DNA of 64,000 nucleotides from Sinomonas terrae (GTDB lineage Bacteria; Actinomycetota; Actinomycetes; Actinomycetales; Micrococcaceae): contig NZ_JAKZBV010000001.1 in assembly GCF_022539255.1 (NCBI RefSeq), positions 4,400,285-4,464,284 on the forward strand, given 5' to 3'. The position numbers were made by a program, and so were the translations under genes. Shown here piece after piece: positions 8,501-17,085 of the stretch. Below the pieces are notes generated by a model, which saw only the letters and a program-made list of their open reading frames with translations, was not told the origin of the DNA and searched no databases. Numbering within the stretch: position 1 is the stretch's first letter; the number at the start of each line of letters is the position of its first letter.

Positions 8501-8574
8501 TAGTTCTGGCCCAGATGTAGTTCTGGCCTAGATGTAGTTCTGGCCTAGAATAGATCTATGCCAGAACAGTTCTG
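8501..8574. promoter_or_regulatory. Array of GTTCTGG half-sites upstream of ClC gene
   Basis: Three direct 17-bp repeats begin TAGTTCTGGCC (8501-8517, 8518-8534, 8535-8550, the last one base short). An inverted half-site GCCAGAAC and the perfect 13-bp palindrome CAGAACAGTTCTG (8562-8574) follow. TAGAAT at 8546-8551 could be the -10 box of the ClC gene, which would place the promoter inside the array. The array occupies essentially the whole gap between the two genes. Confidence 0.6.
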
Positions 8575-8595
8575 TTGCGGAGTCCGGAGCGGACC

Positions 8596-9867
8596 GTGAG
8601 CCCCACGACGGCTGCAAGCACTTCGAAGCTCCGGAGTGAGGGCGCGTGGCTCGTGCGCCTGACTCTTGTGACGCTTCTCGTGGGGCTCGGCGCCGGGGTG
8701 GTCGGTATCGCCGTCGACCTCGCGCTCCAGCTCCTCCAGCATCTGGCCTTCGGCTACTCGAGCGGGTCCCTGCTCGAAGGCGTGACCCAAGCCCCGCCCT
8801 GGCGACGTTTCGCGTCGCTCGTCGCGGCCGGCGTCGTCGGCGGTGTCGGTTGGTGGGCCCTCCGGAGGTGGGGGTCCCACGTTGTCTCGGTCGAACGCGC
8901 TGCCAAGGGGACTCCCATGCCGCTCAAGACGACCATCGCGAACGCGGCCCTTCAGATCGGCATCGTGGGCCTCGGAGCGTCGATCGGCCGTGAGGCCGCC
9001 CCTCGCGAGCTCGGTGCCCTGTTCGCCGACAAGGTCACTCGGGCAGCCGGCCTGAGCGAGCGTGAGGCGAAAATCCTCGTCGCGTGCGGAGCCGGTGCCG
9101 GGCTCGCCGCCGTCTACAACGTGCCGTTCGGCGGCGCGCTCTTCGTCGTGGAAATCCTCCTCGCCGAGGTGAGCTTCGCCACGCTGCTCCCCGCGTTCGC
9201 GGCCTCGGCCCTCGCCGCAGCGGTGGCCCGCGTCGTCGTGCCCGTCTCGCCAATGTATGCGCTGCCGCATGTCGCGGTGACTCCCCAGCTCGTCGGATGG
9301 GCCGTCGTCGCCGGTCCCCTCATCGGTCTGGCCGCGTCCGGCTTCGTCCGCGTCACCCGGATCGCGGCCTCGACAAAGCCTCGCGGACGGGCCATCCTCT
9401 GGGCGATGCCGCTCATCTTCGCGGGAGTCGGCGCCATCTCGCTCTTCCTGCCCGAGGTTCTGGGCAACGGCAAGGCGGCGGCCCAAACGGTGTTCAGCGG
9501 AACCGCACCGCTCGCCGTCGTCACCCTCCTGCTCATCGCCAAGACGGCGACGACGGTGGGCACCATCAAGGCAGGCGCTGCCGGCGGGACCCTCACCCCT
9601 TCCGTCGCCATCGGGGCGATGCTCGGCATCGCCCTCGGCAGCGTCGTGAACCTCGTCATGCCCGGGACGTCGACGGCTGCCTTCGCGTTCGTCGGCGCCG
9701 CAGCGTTCTTGGCCAGCACGATGCGCGCGCCGATGACCGGCCTGATCCTCGTCACCGAGTTCACCGGTCAGGGTCCAGAGCTCCTCGTTCCCGGGATGGC
9801 AGCGATCGCCGGGGCCCTCGCCGTCGTCTACTTCCTCGAGCGGACCCGGCTCTCTGACATCGCCTGA
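8596..9867 (+). CDS. ClC-type chloride channel/antiporter
   Basis: 423 aa integral membrane protein with about ten hydrophobic helices. Conserved ClC signatures visible: GASIGREAAPRELGAL (the GxGIPE/GREGP region, with the family's gating Glu in GREA) and the NVPFGGALFVVEILL segment. A late helix TMRAPMTGLILVTEFTG also matches the family. GTG at 8596 was chosen over an upstream TTG because CGGAG at 8585-8589 is correctly spaced. It moves chloride or a similar anion across the cytoplasmic membrane; channel versus H+ exchange is not decided. Confidence 0.87.
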   Translation: MSPTTAASTSKLRSEGAWLVRLTLVTLLVGLGAGVVGIAVDLALQLLQHLAFGYSSGSLLEGVTQAPPWRRFASLVAAGVVGGVGWWALRRWGSHVVSVERAAKGTPMPLKTTIANAALQIGIVGLGASIGREAAPRELGALFADKVTRAAGLSEREAKILVACGAGAGLAAVYNVPFGGALFVVEILLAEVSFATLLPAFAASALAAAVARVVVPVSPMYALPHVAVTPQLVGWAVVAGPLIGLAASGFVRVTRIAASTKPRGRAILWAMPLIFAGVGAISLFLPEVLGNGKAAAQTVFSGTAPLAVVTLLLIAKTATTVGTIKAGAAGGTLTPSVAIGAMLGIALGSVVNLVMPGTSTAAFAFVGAAAFLASTMRAPMTGLILVTEFTGQGPELLVPGMAAIAGALAVVYFLERTRLSDIA

Positions 9868-9892
9868 TCTAATCCATCCTGATCTAACCCAG
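9863..9892. repeat. 15-bp tandem duplication spanning two stop codons
   Basis: CCTGATCTAATCCAT is followed directly by CCTGATCTAACCCAG. The first copy contains the ClC stop (TGA 9865-9867) and the second contains the stop of the convergent oxidase gene (CTA 9884-9886 on the plus strand). It is probably a small slippage duplication. Confidence 0.6.
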
Positions 9893-11605
9893 CCGCACCG
9901 GGCCCCATTCGCGCAGGGCTTCGCCGGGTCCGGGGTTCTCGGTGGCCGAGGACCCGCCGAGGTGCCTGACGACTCCCCAGACGGCATTCAGCGCCGTGGT
10001 CACGGCACCCTCGGCCCAGCCGGCGGTCCAGGAGATGTCGTCGCCGGCGAGGAAGATGCCGCGGTGCTCGGCGTCGAGGGCGGACTGATCGAAGTGCGTG
10101 TAGAGCCTCTCCTGATACCGATAGTGGCCGGGAAGATTGGCCTTGAAGGCCCCCATGAAGTTGGGATCCGCCTCCCACGAGACCGTGATCGGCTGTCCGA
10201 TGATGTGGCTCCGGATGTCGGTCTCGGGATAGATCTTCTCGAGCGAGTGCAGCATGAGCTCCACTCGCTGTTCGGCGTCGAGCGCGAGCCACTTGAGGGC
10301 GTCGTCGTTCCACGTGTAGGAGAGCAGGATGACGGCGGGCTGGTCGGGTCCGTTGTCAAGGAGGTAGGTGGCGCGGTTGAGGCGGTCGGTGAGGGTCATG
10401 GACATGACCTCGCGCCCTTCGGCGTCCCGCTCCTTCCAGAACGGCCGGTCGACCATGACGAAGGTCTTGGACGACTGCATGTAGTGCGAGCGTTCGATCG
10501 CCGTCCAGTGCTCGGCCGGGAACAGGCCCTCTTCCGTGTCGATCCGGGTGGAGAGGAGCCACGATTGGCACGTTGCGACGACGGCGGGATAGCTCCGCTG
10601 CCGCCCCCAGGTCTCGGTCACCGTGATCGGTGCGCTCTCCCCGGCCGGAGTGGCGGGGCTGTGGGCGCGCGCGATCTTCGCGACCGCTCCCCTCGGCGAG
10701 CCACCGTGGAGCGACGCGAGAGTGGTGCCGGCGGGCCAGTGCGCCATCCCCGATGGGGAGTGGTGCCACAGGGCCTGCGGGAGCCGCTGGGCGCCTCCGA
10801 CGATGAGCCGATGCTGGTCGTCGGCGTCGGTGTAGACGACACGGAGGATCTCGAGGATCGAGTTGGGGAAGTCCGTGTCCCAGCCACCGGTCCCGAAGCC
10901 GACTTGGCCGAAGGCCTCCCGGTGGGCGAAGCCGGCGTCCTTGAAAGCCTTGCTGTTCGCGATGAAGCCGTAGAACGTCTCCTCGTCGAGCTCCTCGACA
11001 AGGCGGTCCCAGAGTTCCTTGATCCTGCGGGCGTCTCGCGTGCGGATTGCTACCTGCATCTGCTCGAAGTGCGCCTCGTCGCGCAACGCCGCCTTCCAAG
11101 CCGCGGCAACCTCGTGGAAGAACGCCGGAAGGTCCGCGGCGGTCTCGGCGTAGAACTTCCTGCCCGCGAGCTCGATCACGGTGCTCGAGGTGACGGACGA
11201 GAGGGGGTTGGGAAACTCCCTCGTCTCGAGGCCGAGGAGGTCGATGTAGTGGTACAGCGCTCGGCCCGATTCCGGGAAGCGCATCCCGCCCAAGTCCGCG
11301 GTGATCCCCTCAGCGCTCGGGAAGGACGCGGTCCTGAGCCGACCGCCGACCTGATCGGCCTCGTAGACGACAGGTTTGAGGCCAAGCTTCATGAGCTCGT
11401 AGGCCGTGACGAGGCCGGAGAGCCCGGCGCCGACGACTGCCACCTCGGTCCCGTACAGCTCCTCGGGAACGCTTCCCAGCCCTGCCGGGTGCTTGAGGTA
11501 CAGGTCGTAGCTGAACGGAAAGTCGGGGTTCAGCATGGTCAGGCGAGCGGACGACGGGGCGTTCTCGCCTTCGAATGAATCTGCCGAATGGGCTGCCATG
11601 GTCAT
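9884..11605 (-). CDS. FAD-dependent amine/L-amino acid oxidase
   Basis: 573 aa flavin amine oxidase family. The dinucleotide-binding motif VAVVGAGLSGLVTAYEL is near residues 55-71, followed by VYEADQVGGRLRT. A C-terminal FAD segment contains GIFLAGDDISWTAGWAEGA. The preceding FPFSYDLYLKHPAGLGSVP and the overall length resemble amino acid 2-monooxygenases (tryptophan/phenylalanine 2-monooxygenase) and L-amino acid oxidases more than small putrescine oxidases. The start overlaps the permease stop by 4 nt (ATGA), so the two are translationally coupled and the permease probably brings in the substrate. Confidence 0.82.
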   Translation of the reverse strand: MTMAAHSADSFEGENAPSSARLTMLNPDFPFSYDLYLKHPAGLGSVPEELYGTEVAVVGAGLSGLVTAYELMKLGLKPVVYEADQVGGRLRTASFPSAEGITADLGGMRFPESGRALYHYIDLLGLETREFPNPLSSVTSSTVIELAGRKFYAETAADLPAFFHEVAAAWKAALRDEAHFEQMQVAIRTRDARRIKELWDRLVEELDEETFYGFIANSKAFKDAGFAHREAFGQVGFGTGGWDTDFPNSILEILRVVYTDADDQHRLIVGGAQRLPQALWHHSPSGMAHWPAGTTLASLHGGSPRGAVAKIARAHSPATPAGESAPITVTETWGRQRSYPAVVATCQSWLLSTRIDTEEGLFPAEHWTAIERSHYMQSSKTFVMVDRPFWKERDAEGREVMSMTLTDRLNRATYLLDNGPDQPAVILLSYTWNDDALKWLALDAEQRVELMLHSLEKIYPETDIRSHIIGQPITVSWEADPNFMGAFKANLPGHYRYQERLYTHFDQSALDAEHRGIFLAGDDISWTAGWAEGAVTTALNAVWGVVRHLGGSSATENPGPGEALREWGPVRLG

Positions 11606-13074
11606 GCGTGGGCCTCCTCGTACTCCGTCTCAACGAGTTTTCCAATGCGAGAGTTGCGGCGGCCGTAGGCGAAGTAGAGGACGATCCCCACGGCCATCCA
11701 CGCACCGAAGACTGCCCAGGTGATGCCGTCCAGATTCGCCATGAGGAAGACGCAGGCCAGGGCGCCGAGGATGGGGACGACTGGGTACAGCGGGACGCGG
11801 TAGGTGCGGTTCAGGGACGGCCTCGTGCGCCGGAGGATGATCACGGCGATGTTGACGAGCGCGAACGCGAACAGCGTGCCGATGCTCGTCGCATCCGCGA
11901 GCGCGCCGAGCGGAACGAGCGCCGCGGTGACCGCGACGAGAACGCCGACGATCCAGGTCCCGGCCACGGGAGTGTGCGTGCGAGGAGAAACGCGGCCGAA
12001 CACTGCCGGGACGAGGCCGTCGCGGGACATCGTGAGCAGGATGCGGGTCTGCCCGTAGAGCACTGTGAGGACAACCGAGCAGATCGCGAGGACGGCGCCG
12101 ACCGCGAACACGACGGCGATCCAGGCCTGGCCCGTGATCTCGTCCAGGATCTGCACGAGGGCGGCCTCGCTGTTGCCGAACCACTGCCAGTCCTTGGCGC
12201 CGACGGCGGCGACCGCGACGAGGACGTAGAGCGTGGTGACGATCAGCATCGAGAGCAGGATTGCGCGCGGCATGTCCCTCTTCGGGTTCCGGGCTTCCTC
12301 CCCCGCTGTCGAAGCGGCGTCGAAGCCGATGTAGGAGAAGAAGACCTTCGAGGCGGCGGCGCCCACCCCGGCGGCGCCCATCGGCATGAGCGGCGCGAAG
12401 TGGCCCGCGTTGAAGGCCGTGAAGGCCACCGCGCAGAAGAAGACGAGGATCACGATCTTCACCGCCACGATGGCCGTGTTGACTATCGCGCTCTCCTTGG
12501 CGCCGCGCACCAGGAGGACGGTGGCGAGGAGTACGACGACGAGGGCGGGTACGTTGACCAGACCCCCCGAGCCCGGGGGCTGGGAGAGGGCGTCAGGCAA
12601 CTGGACGCCGACGACGGAAAGGGTCTCGTTGACGTACTGGCCCGCGCCGACGGCGACTGCGGCGACCGAGACCGCGTATTCCAGCACGAGGCACCAGCCG
12701 CAGACCCACGCGGTGCCTTCCCCCATGGTCGCGTAGGAGTAGGAGTAGCTCGAACCGGCCACAGGGACCATGCCGGCCATCTCTGCATAGCTCACTGCGG
12801 AAAGCAGTGCAGCGACGCCGGCGATGACAAAGGAGATCCACACGGCGGGACCGGCCACGGGAACGGCTTGGCCCAGGATGACGAGGATCCCGGTTCCGAG
12901 GGTCGCGCCTACGCTGATCATTGTCAGCTGCAGGACTCCGAGGCTTCGACGGAGTGAGCCGCCGCCGCCTCCCTCGGCGGCCTCTGATTCCATCGTCGTG
13001 ATCGACTTGCGGCGGAGGAGCTGGCGGCCGAGTCTCGTCTTCGAGTCTTCGCGCGCCTCAGTCAAGGTGCTCAT
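11602..13074 (-). CDS. APC-family amino acid permease (CAT-like)
   Basis: 490 aa, twelve or more hydrophobic segments. The first helix, TMISVGATLGTGILVILG, carries the APC substrate-binding glycine motif. SYIGFDAASTAGEEARNPKRDMP is the conserved loop of cationic-amino-acid-transporter-type permeases. The N-terminus (about 45 residues) is cytoplasmic with a Gly-rich run. First gene of a two-gene operon with the FAD oxidase, divergent from the PucR regulator. Confidence 0.87.
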   Translation of the reverse strand: MSTLTEAREDSKTRLGRQLLRRKSITTMESEAAEGGGGGSLRRSLGVLQLTMISVGATLGTGILVILGQAVPVAGPAVWISFVIAGVAALLSAVSYAEMAGMVPVAGSSYSYSYATMGEGTAWVCGWCLVLEYAVSVAAVAVGAGQYVNETLSVVGVQLPDALSQPPGSGGLVNVPALVVVLLATVLLVRGAKESAIVNTAIVAVKIVILVFFCAVAFTAFNAGHFAPLMPMGAAGVGAAASKVFFSYIGFDAASTAGEEARNPKRDMPRAILLSMLIVTTLYVLVAVAAVGAKDWQWFGNSEAALVQILDEITGQAWIAVVFAVGAVLAICSVVLTVLYGQTRILLTMSRDGLVPAVFGRVSPRTHTPVAGTWIVGVLVAVTAALVPLGALADATSIGTLFAFALVNIAVIILRRTRPSLNRTYRVPLYPVVPILGALACVFLMANLDGITWAVFGAWMAVGIVLYFAYGRRNSRIGKLVETEYEEAHA

Positions 13075-13092
13075 GAGACAACGCTAAGGGTG

Positions 13093-13106
13093 TGAGAAAG
13101 CTCTCA
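13093..13106. promoter_or_regulatory. Candidate PucR operator
   Basis: TGAGAAAGCTCTCA is a 14-bp inverted repeat (TGAGA / TCTCA around AAGC) in the 64-bp gap between the permease and pucR starts. A TAGAAT -10 box for pucR follows at 13125-13130, eight bases before its GTG, so that transcript has almost no leader. The palindrome would cover both promoters. Confidence 0.45.
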
Positions 13107-13138
13107 GCGCTGTGCAAAATGACCTAGAATGATCGTTC

Positions 13139-14782
13139 GTGGGATCAAATGCACCCGACGTTGAGTCGCCGAGCCTCACCGTTTCCAGCTTTCTCAGTCA
13201 GCTGCCTGAGGACGTGCGGGTTCTGCACGACGCCGGAGACCAGCTCCTGCGATGGGTCGAGCCGAGCGACCTCGCAGACCCTACCCCTTATCTCGTCGAC
13301 CACGAGCTGCTCCTGACCTCCGGCCTTCCCCTTCGGAACTCGGGGCCGGACCCTATCGATGCCGACGCCTTCGTGCGGCGGCTCGTCGCGGCTCAGGTCT
13401 CGGCACTGGGCTTCGGGCTCGAGCCGTACTTCAGCCAGGTCCCGGAAGAACTCGTCGAAGCCTGCTCGCGGCACGGACTCACGCTGTGGGAGATTCCGCA
13501 CTCGCTGCCGTTCGCGGCGATCGGGCTGGCCTTCTCCCGCCTCCTCGAATCCGAGAACGCTCGGAGGCTACGCGACGTCGCCGACATGAGTCGCCAGCTC
13601 CTGCGATCGGTGCTGGGCGAGCGGCCCGAACAGGACCTCCTCGACGCACTTTCGCGGCGCGTCGGCGCAAGGCTCGAACTGTATGGTGCGCGCGGCCAGC
13701 TCCGCTTCACTGCGGGCGCCCGGAGCAAGGGGGCCTTGAGCGGTCATTCGAGCGCGCACGCCGCCGAGGACGCAGTGGCCGAACTGCTCTCCACAACTCT
13801 CGCGAGCTCCGCTCCACGAGTTGAGCACCGGGGCCTCGAGACAGGCGAGGTGGTCGCTTTCCCGTTGCGCAGCGGACGCCCACGGAATCGGATGCCTGAG
13901 ACCACGCTCGGCGCTCTTCTCCTCGTGCTCCCGCGCGCCCTCTCACCCACCGAGCACAGCATCGTTACGACAGCAGTCGGGCTCCTCGAGGTCCTTGCGC
14001 GCCAACGCACGGCCGGAGACCTCTCGCCGAGCCAGCTCGCCACGGCCCTCTTGCTCGGCTCAGATGCTTTCCCCAGGCAGCTCGCCGAGAAGCTCCTCGC
14101 CGAGGGCGTCGGCGGCCCTCGGCGGGCGCCGCTGCGCGTCGTCGTCGGGGCCCGAGCGGAGCGGGAACCCGACAGGCAATCCGACAGGCAAGAGACCAGC
14201 AGGCAGGAAGGGAGCCCGGACGGCCTCGAGGCGATACCAGAGGTCCTGCAGTGGCGGCGCCTGTGGGACACCAAGCTCGTGGTCCACGAGGGTCAGCACC
14301 TGTTTGCCCTCACGAGGGTCCATCCTTCGGAGGAATCGTTCGCGACTACGCGAAAGGCGGGATACGTCGTCGCTGTGAGTTCCGCCGCTAGGGACGGCTC
14401 CGCAGCGGCCGGCTCCTTCTCGGAGTTGCGCGAACAGGCGCTCGCATTGCTGCCCCGCGCCCTCGACGAAGGCCGGAGCATCAGCGCTGACGAGGCCCCG
14501 CCGTCGTTCTTGGGACTCCTCGCCCCGGAAGCCGGCCGGCTTCTCGCGAGGGAGCTCTTGGGCCCGCTCAGCGAGGGCGGTGCGGCGCGCGCCGAGCTTC
14601 TCCTCCGCGTGCTCCGAGCGTGGCTGGGCGCCAATGGTTCGTGGGACGCCTCTGCATCGGCTCTGGGCCTTCACCGTAATAGCGTTCGACGACACATCAG
14701 CGTGATATCAGACCTCCTGGGCAAGGACCTACAGGACGCAGGTGTCCGCGCCGAGCTCTGGCTGGCGCTCCAGTTCGTCTAG
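13139..14782 (+). CDS. PucR-family transcriptional regulator
   Basis: 547 aa. N-terminal PucR-type sensory domain (about residues 10-140, with LLTSGLPLRN and EIPHSLPFAAI), a variable middle, and a C-terminal HTH_30 domain ending in SASALGLHRNSVRRHISVI. Relatives regulate purine, GABA or amine catabolism. Its divergent position suggests that it controls the permease-oxidase pair. The GTG start fits the promoter spacing. Its last 86 bp overlap, on the opposite strand, the end of the frameshifted HNH gene. Confidence 0.85.
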   Translation: MGSNAPDVESPSLTVSSFLSQLPEDVRVLHDAGDQLLRWVEPSDLADPTPYLVDHELLLTSGLPLRNSGPDPIDADAFVRRLVAAQVSALGFGLEPYFSQVPEELVEACSRHGLTLWEIPHSLPFAAIGLAFSRLLESENARRLRDVADMSRQLLRSVLGERPEQDLLDALSRRVGARLELYGARGQLRFTAGARSKGALSGHSSAHAAEDAVAELLSTTLASSAPRVEHRGLETGEVVAFPLRSGRPRNRMPETTLGALLLVLPRALSPTEHSIVTTAVGLLEVLARQRTAGDLSPSQLATALLLGSDAFPRQLAEKLLAEGVGGPRRAPLRVVVGARAEREPDRQSDRQETSRQEGSPDGLEAIPEVLQWRRLWDTKLVVHEGQHLFALTRVHPSEESFATTRKAGYVVAVSSAARDGSAAAGSFSELREQALALLPRALDEGRSISADEAPPSFLGLLAPEAGRLLARELLGPLSEGGAARAELLLRVLRAWLGANGSWDASASALGLHRNSVRRHISVISDLLGKDLQDAGVRAELWLALQFV

Positions 14783-16926
14783 GTGCTTCGCCAGAGCTCA
14801 GGCGGACGGCTCGGATGGCAAGCCTCCGGCAGGGCGCCCATGAGGGGCGCTCCCAACCGATCCATTCAGCCAAGCCAGTGTCAGGCGCGCATGACTTCGT
14901 CTGGTGGCCGATCCCTGTCATCTCGCCCCAAGGGACTGTCATCCTGTCGCCCCAAGGGACCGTCATCCGGTCGTCCCAAGGGACAGTTGTGCGCATGGAG
15001 CCGGGGAGTTTGGGTGGTGGTGAGTAGTATTCGTGGCCGGTCGGGGTGACGGTGAGGATGTCGCCCCGGGTCCCCTCGGGCCGGGTGCCGTCGGGGTCTT
15101 CGCACCCGACGACGTGCCGTTCCCAGCCGGGGGATTCCTTGGCGTGGTTGCACGCCTCGCACAGGCCCTGCCCGTTCTCCACGCTCGTCTCCCCGCCCGA
15201 GGCGACCGGGACCACGTGGTCGATGTGCCGGATCGGGGCCTCGCAGTACGGGGTCCGGCAGGCCTGGTCCCGGGTCTGGATGAACTCCGCCAGGGCCCTC
15301 GGGAAGCGGCGCAGCCGGGAGTCCATCGCGGCGAGCTCCCCCGTGCCGGGATCGAGGTAGAGACGCCGCAGCCACACCCCCGCCAACGACGCAGCACCCC
15401 CAGAACGCCCACCACCGGCAGGCAGGCCACCAGGGCCGTCGGCAGGAACCGCCGCCGGACCCCGGGGCGACCCCGAAGCCGCGGCGGCCGCGCTCTCCGA
15501 AGGGTCGGCGGCCGCAGTCTCCGAAGGGTCGGCGGCCGCGCCCGTCCGCGGCTGCGCCCGCGGGCGTCCGGGCGGTCCCGGCTGTGGTTCCGGCCGCGGC
15601 CGTCCGGGCGGTTCCGGTCGCGGTGGCGGCGACCATCGCGCGGGCGTGCCCGGCGGGGATCCTGCCGTAGCCCTGGAGCAGGGCCGGCTCCCGTCCGGCG
15701 CCGAAGAGGGAGGAGTCGGTCATGACCAGCCCCACCCGCAGCGGCACCGCGTCGGCGTGCTCCTGCCCGGTGACGCGCTCGACCAGGGTGTCCGCGGCGA
15801 CCTGCCCCGCCGTCCTCGAGTCCCCGGCCGCGCGTGCGCCGGCCCCCGCCGCGCGCAGGGCCCCGGCGACGGCGGCGGCTTGGGCGGCGGGGAGGATCGC
15901 GGTGAGCTGGGCCATCGCGTCCGGCAGCCGCCGCAGGGTCACCCGCCGACCCTGCCCCGCCCGCCTCGCCCGGGCCGCGGCGGCCCGGTCGTCCACCGCG
16001 TCGACCGCGGCGCGCACCGCGTCCTGGACCCCCCGGTCGCCCAGGCCCTCCAGCCGGCGCGGGTGCCCGGCCAGGGCCTCGTCCACCGCCGCCCGCTCCG
16101 CCGGGGAGAGGACCTCGACCCCCTCCGCGACCCACACCGCACGGTCCTCGCTCAGCTGCCCGGCGGACAGGGCCCCCAGCGTGCACGGCAGGTCGGCCAC
16201 GAGCCGCCTCGCCGCGGCCAGCAGCCTGGCCCCCCGGGCCGGGGAGACCCTCCGGGCCAGGGCGATCTGCGCCGACGCCGAACGCTCCCCCGCCCTCGCC
16301 GCGGCCCGCCCCGTCCGGGACTCCAGGGCCGCGGCCCGGGGGTCCATCCCCGCCTCGCACAGGAGCGCGAACTCCACCTGCACCCTGGCCTGCTCCGCCG
16401 CCGCGGCCGCCTTGAGCCGCTCCAGCGCATCCAGCCGGTCGATCAGCCCCGGACCATCCAGATCCCCCAACAGGCCGGGCAGCCCCAGCCGGGCGAGGAA
16501 CGACACGACCTCCGAATTCGACGGCCCACCCACCGGACGGGCCACCAGAGCACCCAGCGCGCTCCGCCAATCCTCCACAGGAGCACTGCCCTCAACGAGC
16601 GCACCATCGTCCAAAGGAGCACCCGGAAGTCCGGCACGCGCAGCGGGTGCGGGAGACTCGGCGCGTGCCTCCGCGGCGCGGGTCGGCGCCGCGGCGGAAT
16701 CAAGAGACGCCTCGAGGGAGGGCGGTGTTTCCGAGGATGGAACGAGCTGTGTTTCCGAGGAGGGAAGACGAGGGGAACCACGCAACGCGGCGGAATCGCC
16801 TGTATCCGAGGGAGCCGTAGACGTGGAAGCACCAGCGGCCGCCGAACCACCTGAACGTGCCGAACCCCCCGAACGAGCCGAACAGGTCGGATCGCCTCCA
16901 CGAAGCCAGTCCCCCACCCCCACCAT
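14697..16926 (-). pseudogene. DUF222/HNH endonuclease gene with a frameshift
   Basis: From ATG 16926 a DUF222 (13E12-type) domain reads in one frame to about 15545. The HNH half then continues in another frame: LAEFIQTRDQACRTPYC, HIDHVVPVASGGETSVENG, CEACNHAK. Reading both frames, the switch lies near 15540-15546, consistent with one extra G in GACGGGCGC. Just beyond it is a 24-bp tandem repeat (15494-15541). The HNH frame ends at 14697, after three repeats of TVPWGDRM. It may be a true pseudogene or a base-calling error in GC-rich sequence. If restored it would be a nuclease of a family common in many copies in this group. Confidence 0.8.
14915..14983. repeat. Tandem 24-bp repeats in HNH gene tail
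   Basis: Three near-identical units (21, 24 and 24 bp) built around GTCATCCTGTCGCCCCAAGG. In the HNH frame (minus strand) they encode an 8-residue repeat, TVPWGDRM, after the HNH domain. The unit length is a multiple of three, so expansion keeps the frame. Confidence 0.8.
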
Positions 16927-16938
16927 GGCCTCAGTCTA

Positions 16939-16954
16939 TCGAAGACCTATTCGA
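16939..16954. promoter_or_regulatory. Candidate LexA/SOS box and promoter of HNH gene
   Basis: TCGAAGACCTATTCGA has the outer arms TCGAA-N6-TTCGA of the actinobacterial SOS box (TCGAAC-N4-GTTCGA); the inner C/G pair is not conserved. It lies 13 bp upstream of the HNH start. TAGACT (minus strand, 16933-16938) is a -10 box ending six bases before the ATG, so the transcript is probably leaderless and LexA would cover the promoter. Some mycobacterial 13E12-repeat genes belong to the DNA-damage regulon, which fits. Confidence 0.45.
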
Positions 16955-17085
16955 AAAGCAAACACGTGCTCAAACAAATCTTCGATGACGTGCGGCGATG
17001 ATGTGAGAGCCCAGCTACTGGGACCCCGGTCGCAGAGCAAACAGCGGCGTCTGCAGAGCTCGTCGGGGGGCGGGGATCTGAGGGG

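Noticed and set aside
14697..16926. Programmed ribosomal frameshift in the HNH gene
   Set aside because: No slippery heptamer or downstream structure typical of programmed shifts is visible; the site sits in repetitive GC-rich sequence, so mutation or sequencing error is simpler.
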